Part shown: positions 23,368-30,556 of the stretch, piece by piece
Layout: each line of letters opens with the position of its first letter
Numbering within the stretch: position 1 is the first letter of the stretch
From: JABCPE02 sp963530895
GTDB taxonomy: Bacteria > Bacteroidota > Bacteroidia > Flavobacteriales > Weeksellaceae
Direction: 5' to 3'
Assembly: GCA_963530895.1 (NCBI GenBank)
Contig: CAUSFO010000009.1
Coordinates: forward strand, 1 to 37,123
DNA length: 37,123 bases
Program-made: the position numbers and the translations under genes
Notes under the pieces: generated by a model
The model's database searches: none
Seen by the model: the letters and a program-made list of their open reading frames with translations, nothing else
Told to the model about the DNA's origin: nothing

Positions 23368-23919
23368 TTAGTTCTTTTTAAACGGTAATCCGAAATGAGT
23401 TAATAAAACTTTAGCTTCTTTATCTGTTTTAGCAGATGTCACAAAAGTAATATCCATACCTTGGATTTTTTTCACTTTATCAATCACGATCTCAGGGAAG
23501 ATAATCTGCTCGGTAATACCCAAGTTGTAGTTCCCCCTTCCATCAAAACCATCAGCTTTGATTCCGCTGAAATCTCTGATTCTTGGTAGTGCAGAAGATG
23601 TAAGTCTATCTAAAAACTCATACATTCTGTCTGCTCTTAGTGTTACTTTCGCTCCAATTGGAACACCTCTTCTCAATTTGAATGATGCTTCATCTTTTTT
23701 AGAGATTGTTCCTACTGCTTTTTGTCCAGTAATTGCTGTAAGCTCTTCTACCGCATAATCTACAATCTTCTTATCTTGCACTGCATCTCCCAAACCTTGA
23801 GAAAGTACGATTTTCTCTAATCTTGGTACTTGCATTACAGACTTATACCCAAATTCTTCCATCATTGCTGGAACAATTTTTTCTTTATATAATTTTTTGG
23901 GTCTAGCTATGTATTCCAT
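23368..23919 (-). CDS. rplE: 50S ribosomal protein L5
   Basis: 183 residues. L5 carries 5S rRNA into the large subunit and contacts P-site tRNA and S13. The sequence shows the family motifs LEKIVLSQGLGDA, TGQKAVGTISKKDEASFKLR and GNYNLGITEQIIFPEI, ending HFGLPFKKN. It lies 11 bases after rplX and 2 bases before rpsN, suggesting coupled translation with S14. Confidence 0.99.
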   Translation of the reverse strand: MEYIARPKKLYKEKIVPAMMEEFGYKSVMQVPRLEKIVLSQGLGDAVQDKKIVDYAVEELTAITGQKAVGTISKKDEASFKLRRGVPIGAKVTLRADRMYEFLDRLTSSALPRIRDFSGIKADGFDGRGNYNLGITEQIIFPEIVIDKVKKIQGMDITFVTSAKTDKEAKVLLTHFGLPFKKN

Positions 23920-23930
23920 CTTTTAGTCTT

Positions 23931-24251
23931 TTATAAAATTTCACCAGATTTTTTTGCAAATCTTACTTTTTTATCTCCTTCCATTTTGTATCCAACTTTT
24001 GTAGCTTTTCCTGTTTTAGGATCTACTAATGCTAAGTTAGAAATATGGATTGAAGCTTCCTTTTCTACAATTCCTCCTTGTGGATTAGACGCAGATGGCT
24101 TTACATGCTTCTTTACGATATTAAGACCTGCAACTACAGCTCTATTTTTATCTTTAATTACAGCAATAACTTCACCCGTTTTACCTTTAATGTTTTTATT
24201 ACCTGTTGTAACAATTACATTATCTCCTTTTTTGATTTTTAACTTTGTCAT
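23931..24251 (-). CDS. rplX: 50S ribosomal protein L24
   Basis: 106 residues. L24 is an assembly initiator that binds the 5' end of 23S rRNA and lies near the tunnel exit. The KOW motif is at the N-terminus (KIKKGDNVIVTTGNKNIKGKTGEV in two parts), followed by GLNIVKKHVKPSASNPQGGI and the C-terminal GYKMEGDKKVRFAKKSGEIL. It follows rplN after 11 bases. Confidence 0.98.
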   Translation of the reverse strand: MTKLKIKKGDNVIVTTGNKNIKGKTGEVIAVIKDKNRAVVAGLNIVKKHVKPSASNPQGGIVEKEASIHISNLALVDPKTGKATKVGYKMEGDKKVRFAKKSGEIL

Positions 24252-24262
24252 CTTTCTAGAAT

Positions 24263-24631
24263 TTATAAAACTTCAGGGGCTAATGAAATTACTTTCATAT
24301 ATTCTTTATCTCTCAATTCTCTAGCAACAGGTCCGAAAACACGAGTTCCTCTCATTTCTCCCGCTGCATTGAGCAAAACACAAGCATTGTCATCGAAACT
24401 GATGTATGAACCATCTTTTCTGCGAACAGCTTTTTTAGTTCTTACTACAACAGCCTTAGACACTTGTCCTTTCTTTGCATTTCCTGATGGAGTAGCGTCT
24501 TTAATAGTAACTACGATTTTATCACCAACAGAAGCATATCTTCTTCTAGTACCACCTAGAACTCTGATTACTAGCACTTCTTTAGCACCAGTGTTATCAG
24601 CAACTTTTAATCTTGATTCAGTTTGTAACAT
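24263..24631 (-). CDS. rplN: 50S ribosomal protein L14
   Basis: 122 residues, the usual length. L14 is a beta-barrel protein at the subunit interface, where the silencing factor RsfS also binds in many bacteria. MLQTESRLKVADNTGAKEV, the RNA-contact region VVVRTKKAVRRKDGSYISFD and the C-terminal FGPVARELRDKEYMKVISLA are present. Its start overlaps the last base of the rpsQ stop codon (TAATG arrangement), a sign of coupled translation. Confidence 0.99.
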   Translation of the reverse strand: MLQTESRLKVADNTGAKEVLVIRVLGGTRRRYASVGDKIVVTIKDATPSGNAKKGQVSKAVVVRTKKAVRRKDGSYISFDDNACVLLNAAGEMRGTRVFGPVARELRDKEYMKVISLAPEVL

Positions 24632-24885
24632 TACTTAGCTCTTTCTATAATTCTTACTAATCTCCATCTCTTATTTTTACTCAAAGGTCTAGTTTCTTGG
24701 ATTAGAACTGTATCACCTTCGTTACATTCGTTGTTCTCATCATGTGCAGTATATTTTTTCGTTTTTAATACGAATTTACCGTACATAGGATGTTTCATTC
24801 TCATAGTTTCACTAACAACAATGGTTTTTTCCATTTTATTGCTCGAAACTATTCCTATTCTTTCTTTTCTTAAATTTCTTTCCAT
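24631..24885 (-). CDS. rpsQ: 30S ribosomal protein S17
   Basis: 84 residues. S17 is an early-assembling OB-fold protein that binds 16S rRNA helices 7 and 11. RKERIGIVSSNKMEKTIVV, the loop KHPMYGKFVLKTKKYTAHDE and the OB-fold end ETRPLSKNKRWRLVRIIER are as expected. It follows rpmC after 14 bases and overlaps rplN by one base. Confidence 0.98.
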   Translation of the reverse strand: MERNLRKERIGIVSSNKMEKTIVVSETMRMKHPMYGKFVLKTKKYTAHDENNECNEGDTVLIQETRPLSKNKRWRLVRIIERAK

Positions 24886-24899
24886 GCTTAAAATGAAAA

Positions 24900-25085
24900 T
24901 TATTGTTTGTTAGTTAACTCGGTTTCAAGTCTTGCGATTGTTCTTCTTAAATCTCTGATTTGAATAGGATTTTCTACTGGGCTAATTTTGTGAGCCAATC
25001 TTGTTTTGCTGTAAGTAGCTCTCAACTCTACTAATTTCGCCTTGATATCCTCTACGCTTAAGTTCTTAATTTCAGCTTGTTTCAT
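24900..25085 (-). CDS. rpmC: 50S ribosomal protein L29
   Basis: 61 residues in two long helices. L29 lies beside L23 at the polypeptide exit. The start MKQAEIKNLSVEDIKAKLVE and the conserved RDLRRTIARLETELTNK identify it. It lies 11 bases after rplP. Confidence 0.97.
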   Translation of the reverse strand: MKQAEIKNLSVEDIKAKLVELRATYSKTRLAHKISPVENPIQIRDLRRTIARLETELTNKQ

Positions 25086-25096
25086 AATTTCGAGAT

Positions 25097-25522
25097 TTAT
25101 TGTGGTTGAACAAAATCATTAGCTACTATGAACTTCGTAACTACTGGAAGTTTTTGTGCAGCAAGTCTTAACGCCTCTTTTGCTACTTCGTAAGGTACTC
25201 CTCCGATTTCAAACATTACTCTTCCTGGTTTTACTACAGCTACCCAGTATTCTACAGCACCTTTACCTTTACCCATCCTTACTTCAGCTGGTTTTTTAGT
25301 AATTGGCTTATCTGGGAATATTTTAATCCATAGTTGCCCCTCTCTCTTCATATATCTTGTAGCAGCGATACGAGCCGCCTCAATCTGTCTTGCAGTGATC
25401 CAAGCACCTTCCATGGCTTTAATTCCGAATGTTCCGTAAGCTAACTGAGCTCCTCTGTTAGCATTACCTTTCATTTTCATTTTATGAACACGACGGAACT
25501 TGGTTCTTTTTGGTTGTAACAT
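25097..25522 (-). CDS. rplP: 50S ribosomal protein L16
   Basis: 141 residues. L16 helps position A-site tRNA and organises the peptidyl transferase region. MLQPKRTKFRRVHKMKMKG, the conserved YGTFGIKAMEGAWITARQIE and IKIFPDKPITKKPAEVRMGK, and the C-terminal half RVMFEIGGVPYEVAKEALRL are present. The gap of 93 bases from rpsC is the longest within the cluster and contains a heptamer repeat. Confidence 0.99.
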   Translation of the reverse strand: MLQPKRTKFRRVHKMKMKGNANRGAQLAYGTFGIKAMEGAWITARQIEAARIAATRYMKREGQLWIKIFPDKPITKKPAEVRMGKGKGAVEYWVAVVKPGRVMFEIGGVPYEVAKEALRLAAQKLPVVTKFIVANDFVQPQ

Positions 25523-25523
25523 A

Positions 25524-25566
25524 ATTTTAGAATTTTAGATCTTAGATTTTAAATTTTAGATTTTAA
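25524..25566. repeat. Heptamer tandem repeat (ATTTTAG-type) in the rpsC-rplP gap
   Basis: Six head-to-tail 7-base units are readable on the plus strand at 25524, 25532, 25539, 25546, 25553 and 25560: ATTTTAG, ATTTTAG, ATCTTAG, ATTTTAA, ATTTTAG, ATTTTAA. A single extra base separates the first two. On the transcribed strand the unit is CTAAAAT. The function is unknown. Confidence 0.7.
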
Positions 25567-25615
25567 AAGGTAACGGCATTTAAAATTTTCAATTTCAAAC
25601 CTAAAATTTCATTAA

Positions 25616-26323
25616 TTATTTTCTTTCTCTTTTTTTACCTCCTCCTGATACAGGACCTTTCTTCTGTTGTTGCCCTACAAGTGGAGAAAGCTCTCTCTTA
25701 CCATATACTTCTCCCTTCATAATCCACACTTTAACACCCAACCTACCATAAGTAGTGTGTGCTTCTGCGATATGATAATCTATATCTGCTCTGAATGTAG
25801 ATAGAGGAATTCTTCCTTCTTTGAAAGATTCTGATCTTGCCATTTCAGCTCCGTTCAATCTTCCAGAAATCTGAACTTTTATCCCCTCTGCTCCCATTCT
25901 CATAGAACCAGCGATAGCCATTTTAACAGCTCTTCTGTAAGAAATTCTGTTTTCAATTTGCTTAGCAATGCTATCCGCAACCAATACAGCATCTAATTCT
26001 GGTCTCTTAATTTCAAAGATGTTAATTTGAATATCCTTATCAGTGATTTTCTTTAACTCTTCTTTTAATTTATCAACCTCTTGACCACCTTTACCAATGA
26101 TTAAACCTGGTCTTGCTGTAGTGATTGTAACAGTAACTAACTTTAATGTTCTTTCTATAAAGATTCTAGAGATTCCACCTTTAGATAATCTAGCCTCAAG
26201 GTATCTTCTGATCTTATAGTCTTCTGCGATTCTATCCCCATAATCATTTCCTCCAAACCAGTTAGAATCCCAACCTCTAATGATTCCTAATCTATTACCA
26301 ATTGGATTTGTCTTCTGTCCCAT
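25616..26323 (-). CDS. rpsC: 30S ribosomal protein S3
   Basis: 235 residues. S3 forms part of the mRNA entry tunnel and has helicase activity there with S4 and S5. The type II KH domain is clear in GLIIGKGGQEVDKLKEELKK (about residues 78-97) and the C-terminal domain in RADIDYHIAEAHTTYGRLGV and KVWIMKGEVYG. The C-terminal tail is basic (GPVSGGGKKRERK). It starts 7 bases after rplV and is followed by the unusually long gap before rplP. Confidence 0.99.
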   Translation of the reverse strand: MGQKTNPIGNRLGIIRGWDSNWFGGNDYGDRIAEDYKIRRYLEARLSKGGISRIFIERTLKLVTVTITTARPGLIIGKGGQEVDKLKEELKKITDKDIQINIFEIKRPELDAVLVADSIAKQIENRISYRRAVKMAIAGSMRMGAEGIKVQISGRLNGAEMARSESFKEGRIPLSTFRADIDYHIAEAHTTYGRLGVKVWIMKGEVYGKRELSPLVGQQQKKGPVSGGGKKRERK

Positions 26324-26330
26324 ACCTTGA

Positions 26331-26735
26331 TTATTGATTTTCTGATTTATTACCTAAAATTAAAGTCACATGGTTAGATCTTTTTCTAATTCTGTAACCT
26401 CTACCTTGTGGTGCTGGTCTCAATCTTTTTAATTGTCTAGCACTATCCACATAAATCTCTTTTACAAAAAGATTTGCTCCTTCTACATCAGCGTTAGGGT
26501 TTTTTACCTGCCAGTTAGCAATTGCTGATAACAACAATTTTTCTAACTTATTAGAAGCCTCTTTTTTAGAGTATTTTAGGATATATAATGCTTTATCTAC
26601 ATTTTCTCCACGGATGATATCAGCAACTAATCTCATTTTTCTTGGAGAAGAAGGACAATCATTTAGACATGCTTTTACCACATCTCTATTTGCCGCTTTT
26701 CTAGCTAATGCACTGTTTTGTTTTCTTATTCCCAT
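26331..26735 (-). CDS. rplV: 50S ribosomal protein L22
   Basis: 134 residues. L22 has a globular part on the subunit surface and a long beta hairpin that lines the exit tunnel, where macrolide-resistance changes occur in other species. The family core SPRKMRLVADIIRGENVDKA, the central region ALYILKYSKKEASNKLEKLL and the hairpin LKRLRPAPQGRGYRIRKRSNH (in two parts) are all present. It lies 5 bases after rpsS. Confidence 0.99.
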   Translation of the reverse strand: MGIRKQNSALARKAANRDVVKACLNDCPSSPRKMRLVADIIRGENVDKALYILKYSKKEASNKLEKLLLSAIANWQVKNPNADVEGANLFVKEIYVDSARQLKRLRPAPQGRGYRIRKRSNHVTLILGNKSENQ

Positions 26736-26740
26736 GACTA

Positions 26741-27019
26741 TTATCTGCTACCTTTATTTTTATTACCCGCGTGACCTCTGAAAGATCTTGTCGGAGAAAA
26801 TTCGCCTAACTTATGACCTACCATATTTTCAGTGATATATACAGGGATAAAAGATTTCCCATTGTGCACTGCTATAGTTTGTCCTACCATGTCTGGAGAA
26901 ATCATAGATGCTCTAGACCATGTTTTAATTACTGTCTTTTTACCAGACTCTATATTTGCTTGAACCTTTTTCTCTAATGAATGGTGAATAAAAGGTCCTT
27001 TCTTAAGTGATCTTGCCAT
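26741..27019 (-). CDS. rpsS: 30S ribosomal protein S19
   Basis: 92 residues, the normal length. S19 lies in the small-subunit head and pairs with S13. MARSLKKGPFIHHSLEKKV, TWSRASMISPDMVGQTIAVH and the signature VGHKLGEFSPTRSFRGHAGN are typical. It starts 2 bases after rplB. Confidence 0.99.
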   Translation of the reverse strand: MARSLKKGPFIHHSLEKKVQANIESGKKTVIKTWSRASMISPDMVGQTIAVHNGKSFIPVYITENMVGHKLGEFSPTRSFRGHAGNKNKGSR

Positions 27020-27021
27020 AA

Positions 27022-27843
27022 TTATTTTCTTTTAGATACGATGTAACGGTTAGACACTTTGTTTTTCTTTCTAGTCTTGTAACCTTTAGCTGGTTTACCG
27101 TTTCTAGATCTTGGGTGACCACCAGATGATCTACCTTCACCACCACCCATTGGGTGATCTACTGGGTTCATAACTACCGCTCTAGTTCTTGGTCTTCTAC
27201 CCAACCATCTGCTTCTACCTGCTTTACCAGAAACAGTAAGCTGATGATCTGAGTTTGATACTGAACCTATCATTGCCATACACTCTACCAAGATCATTCT
27301 TGATTCTCCTGAAGGCAATTTAACGATAGCGTATTTTCCATCTCTTGAAGTCAACTGTGCTGAAGAACCTGCACTTCTCGCAAGAATTGCTCCTTGTCCT
27401 GGTTTCATTTCTATACAAGAAATTACTGAACCCAAAGGAATGTTCTTCAATTTCATAGCGTTTCCTATTTCAGGAGCTACATTTTCCCCAGAAACTACTT
27501 TTTGCCCTACTTTGATACCAGCTGGAGCTACGATATATCTCTTTTCTCCATCTGCATATTCTAGTAATGCGATAAAAGCTGTTCTGTTTGGATCATACTC
27601 TACAGTTTTTACAGTAGCATCAACATTAAATTTGTTTCTTTTAAAGTCAATGATTCTGTACTTCTTTTTGTGTCCACCTCCGGTGTAACGCATGGTCATT
27701 TTACCTGTGTTGTTACGCCCACCTGATTTCTTAATACCAAAAGTCAAAGATTTCTCTGGCTTGTTGGTAGTAATTTCATCAAAATTGTTTACAATTCTGA
27801 ATCTCTGTCCCGGGGTGATAGGTTTTAATTTTCTAACAGACAT
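27022..27843 (-). CDS. rplB: 50S ribosomal protein L2
   Basis: 273 residues. L2 is one of the most conserved large-subunit proteins, needed for subunit joining and for peptidyl transferase assembly. The conserved GGGHKKKYRIIDFKRNKFNVDA (in two parts), GQGAILARSAGSSAQLTSRDG and NPVDHPMGGGEGRSSGGHPR are seen. The last motif reads DHPMGGG where many Proteobacteria have DHPHGGG, as far as I recall a usual form in Bacteroidota. It lies 22 bases after rplW. Confidence 0.99.
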   Translation of the reverse strand: MSVRKLKPITPGQRFRIVNNFDEITTNKPEKSLTFGIKKSGGRNNTGKMTMRYTGGGHKKKYRIIDFKRNKFNVDATVKTVEYDPNRTAFIALLEYADGEKRYIVAPAGIKVGQKVVSGENVAPEIGNAMKLKNIPLGSVISCIEMKPGQGAILARSAGSSAQLTSRDGKYAIVKLPSGESRMILVECMAMIGSVSNSDHQLTVSGKAGRSRWLGRRPRTRAVVMNPVDHPMGGGEGRSSGGHPRSRNGKPAKGYKTRKKNKVSNRYIVSKRK

Positions 27844-27865
27844 TACTATTATTTATAATTAATTA

Positions 27866-28153
27866 TTAATTTGCAAAAACATCGATAACTTCACCTGCTT
27901 GAAGCTCTATAACTGCCTTCTTCAATTTGTTAGTTTTACCAACTTGAAGACCTTTTTTAGTGTATTTCATAGAAACTTTAGGAGCATAAATCATAGTCCT
28001 AACATTTGCTACCTTTACACCATAAGCTTCTTCTACAGCATTTTTAATTTGGATTTTATTCGCTTTAGTATCTACTAAAAAAGAATACTGTCCTCTCAAA
28101 TCTGTAAGATAAGTCGCTTTTTCCGAAATGATTGGTTTAATAATGATTGACAT
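27866..28153 (-). CDS. rplW: 50S ribosomal protein L23
   Basis: 95 residues. L23 lies at the tunnel exit and is the docking site for trigger factor and SRP. The motif IIKPIISEKAT holds Glu11, which corresponds to the trigger-factor contact Glu18 of E. coli L23. AVEEAYGVKVANVRTMIYAP and the basic loop YTKKGLQVGKTNKLKKA follow. It starts 3 bases after rplD. Confidence 0.98.
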   Translation of the reverse strand: MSIIIKPIISEKATYLTDLRGQYSFLVDTKANKIQIKNAVEEAYGVKVANVRTMIYAPKVSMKYTKKGLQVGKTNKLKKAVIELQAGEVIDVFAN

Positions 28154-28156
28154 GAT

Positions 28157-28786
28157 TTATTTTCTTAAATTTTCTTGAAACTTCTCTACTGCACCTTCGA
28201 AGAATACTACCTCACCAGCGTTGATTAAATCATAAGAAGAAATTTCGTTATAATTCATCACTTTTGCTTTTGGTAAGTTTCTTGAAGATAAAAATACATT
28301 CTTGTTTGCTTCAGCAAGAATAAACAATGACTTCTTACCTTCCAAACCTAAAGCATTTACTACATTAACAAAATCTTTTGTCTTAGGAGCAGAGAAATTC
28401 AACTCTTCTAAAACTTTGATAGAATCTTCTCTCATTTTTTGAGAAAGAACAGATTTTTTTGCTAATCTTTTTAATGCTTTATTTAATTTAAATCTATAAT
28501 CTCTTGGCTTAGGTCCGAAAACTCTACCTCCTCCTTTGAATACAGGCGACTTGATATCCCCGTATCTTGCAGAACCAGAACCTTTCTGTTTCTTCAATTT
28601 TTTAGTAGAAGCAGTGATTTCACTTCTTTCTTTAGACTTATGCGTACCTTGTCTTTGAGCCGCAAGATATTGTTTCACTTCTAAGTAAACCGCGTGCTGG
28701 TTAGGCTCGATACCAAAGATAGTATCGTCTAACTGTACTTTTCTTCCGGTTTCTTTTCCTGATGTATTTAATACTACTAATTCCAT
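28157..28786 (-). CDS. rplD: 50S ribosomal protein L4
   Basis: 209 residues. L4 has an extended loop that narrows the exit tunnel, and in E. coli it represses the S10 operon. The loop is recognisable in KKQKGSGSARYGDIKSPVFK and GGGRVFGPKPRDYRFKLNK. The fold continues with ALKRLAKKSVLSQKMREDSI. Its start lies inside the end of rplC (10-base overlap), so translation is probably coupled. Confidence 0.98.
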   Translation of the reverse strand: MELVVLNTSGKETGRKVQLDDTIFGIEPNQHAVYLEVKQYLAAQRQGTHKSKERSEITASTKKLKKQKGSGSARYGDIKSPVFKGGGRVFGPKPRDYRFKLNKALKRLAKKSVLSQKMREDSIKVLEELNFSAPKTKDFVNVVNALGLEGKKSLFILAEANKNVFLSSRNLPKAKVMNYNEISSYDLINAGEVVFFEGAVEKFQENLRK

Positions 28787-29400
28787 TTTCTGATAATTAC
28801 ATAAGAATTTTTAGCTCCCGGAACAGCACCTTTTACTATTAAAAGATTTTGTTCTTTATCTACTTTTAACACTTGAAGGTTTTGAACAGTAACCTGCTCA
28901 CCTCCCATTCTACCAGCCATTCTCAAGCCTTTGAAAACTCTAGATGGATCTGAACCCGCACCGATAGAACCCGGAGCTCTCAATCTATTGTGCTGTCCAT
29001 GAGTCTGCTGCATTACACCACCAAAACCATGTCTTTTAACAACACCTTGGAAACCTTTACCTTTTGAAGTTCCTGTAACATCCACATACTCTCCTTCTAC
29101 GAAGATATCTACATTTACTTCATCTCCTAATTTCACATCCTCGAATCCATTGTGGAATTCTACGATTTTCGCCTTAGGAGCAGAACCAGCCTTTTTAAAA
29201 TGACCAGCTAATGCCTTTCCGACATTCTTTTCACTCTTGTCATCGAAACCTAACTGAACAGCTGAATAACCATCAACTTCTTCGGTTCTGACCTGTAAAA
29301 CCGAGCATGGACCAGCTTGGATAACTGTACAAGGAATGTTTTTTCCTTCTTCGTTAAACAAAGAGGTCATACCGATTTTTTTACCAATAATACCTGACAT
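28777..29400 (-). CDS. rplC: 50S ribosomal protein L3
   Basis: 207 residues. L3 starts assembly of the large subunit, and its loop reaches toward the peptidyl transferase centre. MSGIIGKKIGMTSLFNEEGK, the core TGTSKGKGFQGVVKRHGFGG and the loop QTHGQHNRLRAPGSIGAGSDPSRVFKGLRMAGRMG (in two parts) are typical. It is the first gene of the cluster here. In most bacteria rpsJ (S10) precedes it, but no rpsJ lies between rplC and the divergent lipoprotein gene. A clear promoter at 29506-29536 and a leader of about 100 nt come before it. Confidence 0.99.
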   Translation of the reverse strand: MSGIIGKKIGMTSLFNEEGKNIPCTVIQAGPCSVLQVRTEEVDGYSAVQLGFDDKSEKNVGKALAGHFKKAGSAPKAKIVEFHNGFEDVKLGDEVNVDIFVEGEYVDVTGTSKGKGFQGVVKRHGFGGVMQQTHGQHNRLRAPGSIGAGSDPSRVFKGLRMAGRMGGEQVTVQNLQVLKVDKEQNLLIVKGAVPGAKNSYVIIRKWN

Positions 29401-29500
29401 TGTATAATTAAAAATTTATTTAAATTATTTTCTTTACACTCATATTCAGTGGTTTATACAGATTTTATTTATGAATACACACAATCTCCCCACCAAACAA
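29401..29500 (-). promoter_or_regulatory. Predicted 5' leader of the S10-spc-alpha transcript
   Basis: From the predicted start near 29500 to the rplC ATG there are about 100 untranslated nt. The RNA can pair UAUUCA (29478-29473) with UGAAUA (29447-29442) around a loop of about 25 nt, and a CACAC near its 5' end can alternatively pair with the following GUGUG. This is a possible site for r-protein feedback control, but it matches no structure I know. Confidence 0.3.
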
Positions 29501-29505
29501 GTGTG

Positions 29506-29536
29506 CAAATTTAAGGTTTTTTTTTGAATCCACAAA
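29506..29536 (-). promoter_or_regulatory. Promoter of the ribosomal protein cluster, TTTG-N19-TAAATTTG
   Basis: On the minus strand a -33 TTTG (29536-29533) and a -7 TAAATTTG (29513-29506) lie exactly 19 bases apart, an ideal Bacteroidota housekeeping promoter. The spacer is rich in A. It is identical in boxes and spacing to the promoter of the SulP gene. Confidence 0.8.
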
Positions 29537-29575
29537 TTGTAAGTCGTTTTTTTTCTGTATTTTATTATTTTTTTC

Positions 29576-29583
29576 TAACTTTG
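29576..29583 (+). promoter_or_regulatory. -7 promoter box TAACTTTG of the lipoprotein gene
   Basis: TAACTTTG matches TAnnTTTG and lies only 6 bases before the preferred ATG at 29590, so the transcript would be leaderless or nearly so. No TTTG occurs 19 bases upstream; the closest is a weak TCTG at 29554-29557. Confidence 0.4.
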
Positions 29584-29589
29584 AAATCT

Positions 29590-30552
29590 ATGAAATTATT
29601 CTATCTTTTTATTTTAATTTTATTCATTAGTTGTTCTAGCCCGAAGGAGCATTCTTACTCTTTTTATTATTGGCGAACGGAGTGGAATTTGGACAAAAAA
29701 GAGCAAGAAAACCTGAAAAAATCTAAGTCACAAACCATATATACCAGATTTTTTGATATTGATAAAAAAGAAGGCAAATTTACTCCTGTTGGGAAAATTC
29801 ATTTTTCGCAAAAAAGCGACCTTCCTCTCACACCTGTGATTTTCATAACGAATCGAACTTTTTTCGGAATCAAAAAAGAAGAAATCCATTCCCTTGCAAA
29901 AAACACTCTTTCTCTTATAGAAAATATAAAAAACGAAAACAAACTCCCTCTGACTTCCGAAATACAAATAGACTGCGACTGGACGGAGCAAACGAGGGAA
30001 GATTATTTCCTGTTTTTAGAAGAACTAAAAAATATTTCAAAACAAAAAATCACCTGCACCCTTCGGCTTCACCAAGTGAAAGACAAAGAAAAAACAGGAT
30101 TTCCGCCCGTGGAAAAGGTTTACCTAATGTGCTATGCCACTTATTCGCCACTAGAAAACCAGCCGAAAAATTCGATTTTAGATGTTCCCACGCTCAAAAA
30201 TTACCTGATGAACATTGAGGAATATCCCATAAAAATGGATATTGCTCTTCCTTTATACTCTTGGGGAATCGTGAGCAATCATGTCGGGAAAAAGAAAATC
30301 ATCAATGCGCTGAAGATAAATGATTTATCCCGAAACAAAAACTTTAAGAAAATTTCTGAAACAGAATTTGAAGTATTGGAAGATGATTTTTATTTTGGCG
30401 TGTACCTCAGCAAAGGATTTAAAATCAAAATTGAGGAAATTTCCCAAAACCAATTAGACGAAGTAAAACATTTTTTGGATAAAAAATTAGACCATTATAA
30501 TATTGTATACTATCATCTGGATAGTAAATTTGTAGACAAATATACTTTATAG
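29590..30552 (+). CDS. Uncharacterised 320-aa lipoprotein
   Basis: The preferred start is ATG 29590, because it puts a clean lipoprotein signal at the N-terminus: MKLFYLFILILFISCSSPKE, with a lipobox ending in Cys15. An in-frame TTG at 29524 would add 22 residues before the signal and is rejected. The mature part looks like an alpha/beta barrel resembling glycoside-hydrolase-like proteins of unknown function. It has a strand EIQIDCDWTEQTREDYFLFL (about 124-143), then TCTLRLHQV, KVYLMCYATY and IALPLYSWGIV. The spaced Asp residues in QIDCDW could be functional. It may belong to a DUF3142-like group, but I am not sure of that. The following gene starts 4 bases after its stop, so the two form an operon. 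Confidence 0.8.
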   Translation: MKLFYLFILILFISCSSPKEHSYSFYYWRTEWNLDKKEQENLKKSKSQTIYTRFFDIDKKEGKFTPVGKIHFSQKSDLPLTPVIFITNRTFFGIKKEEIHSLAKNTLSLIENIKNENKLPLTSEIQIDCDWTEQTREDYFLFLEELKNISKQKITCTLRLHQVKDKEKTGFPPVEKVYLMCYATYSPLENQPKNSILDVPTLKNYLMNIEEYPIKMDIALPLYSWGIVSNHVGKKKIINALKINDLSRNKNFKKISETEFEVLEDDFYFGVYLSKGFKIKIEEISQNQLDEVKHFLDKKLDHYNIVYYHLDSKFVDKYTL

Positions 30553-30556
30553 AATT

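Noticed and set aside
29524..29589. Longer start (TTG) for the lipoprotein gene adding 22 residues
   Set aside because: It would place a non-signal stretch before a perfect lipoprotein signal peptide and would lie upstream of the -7 box.
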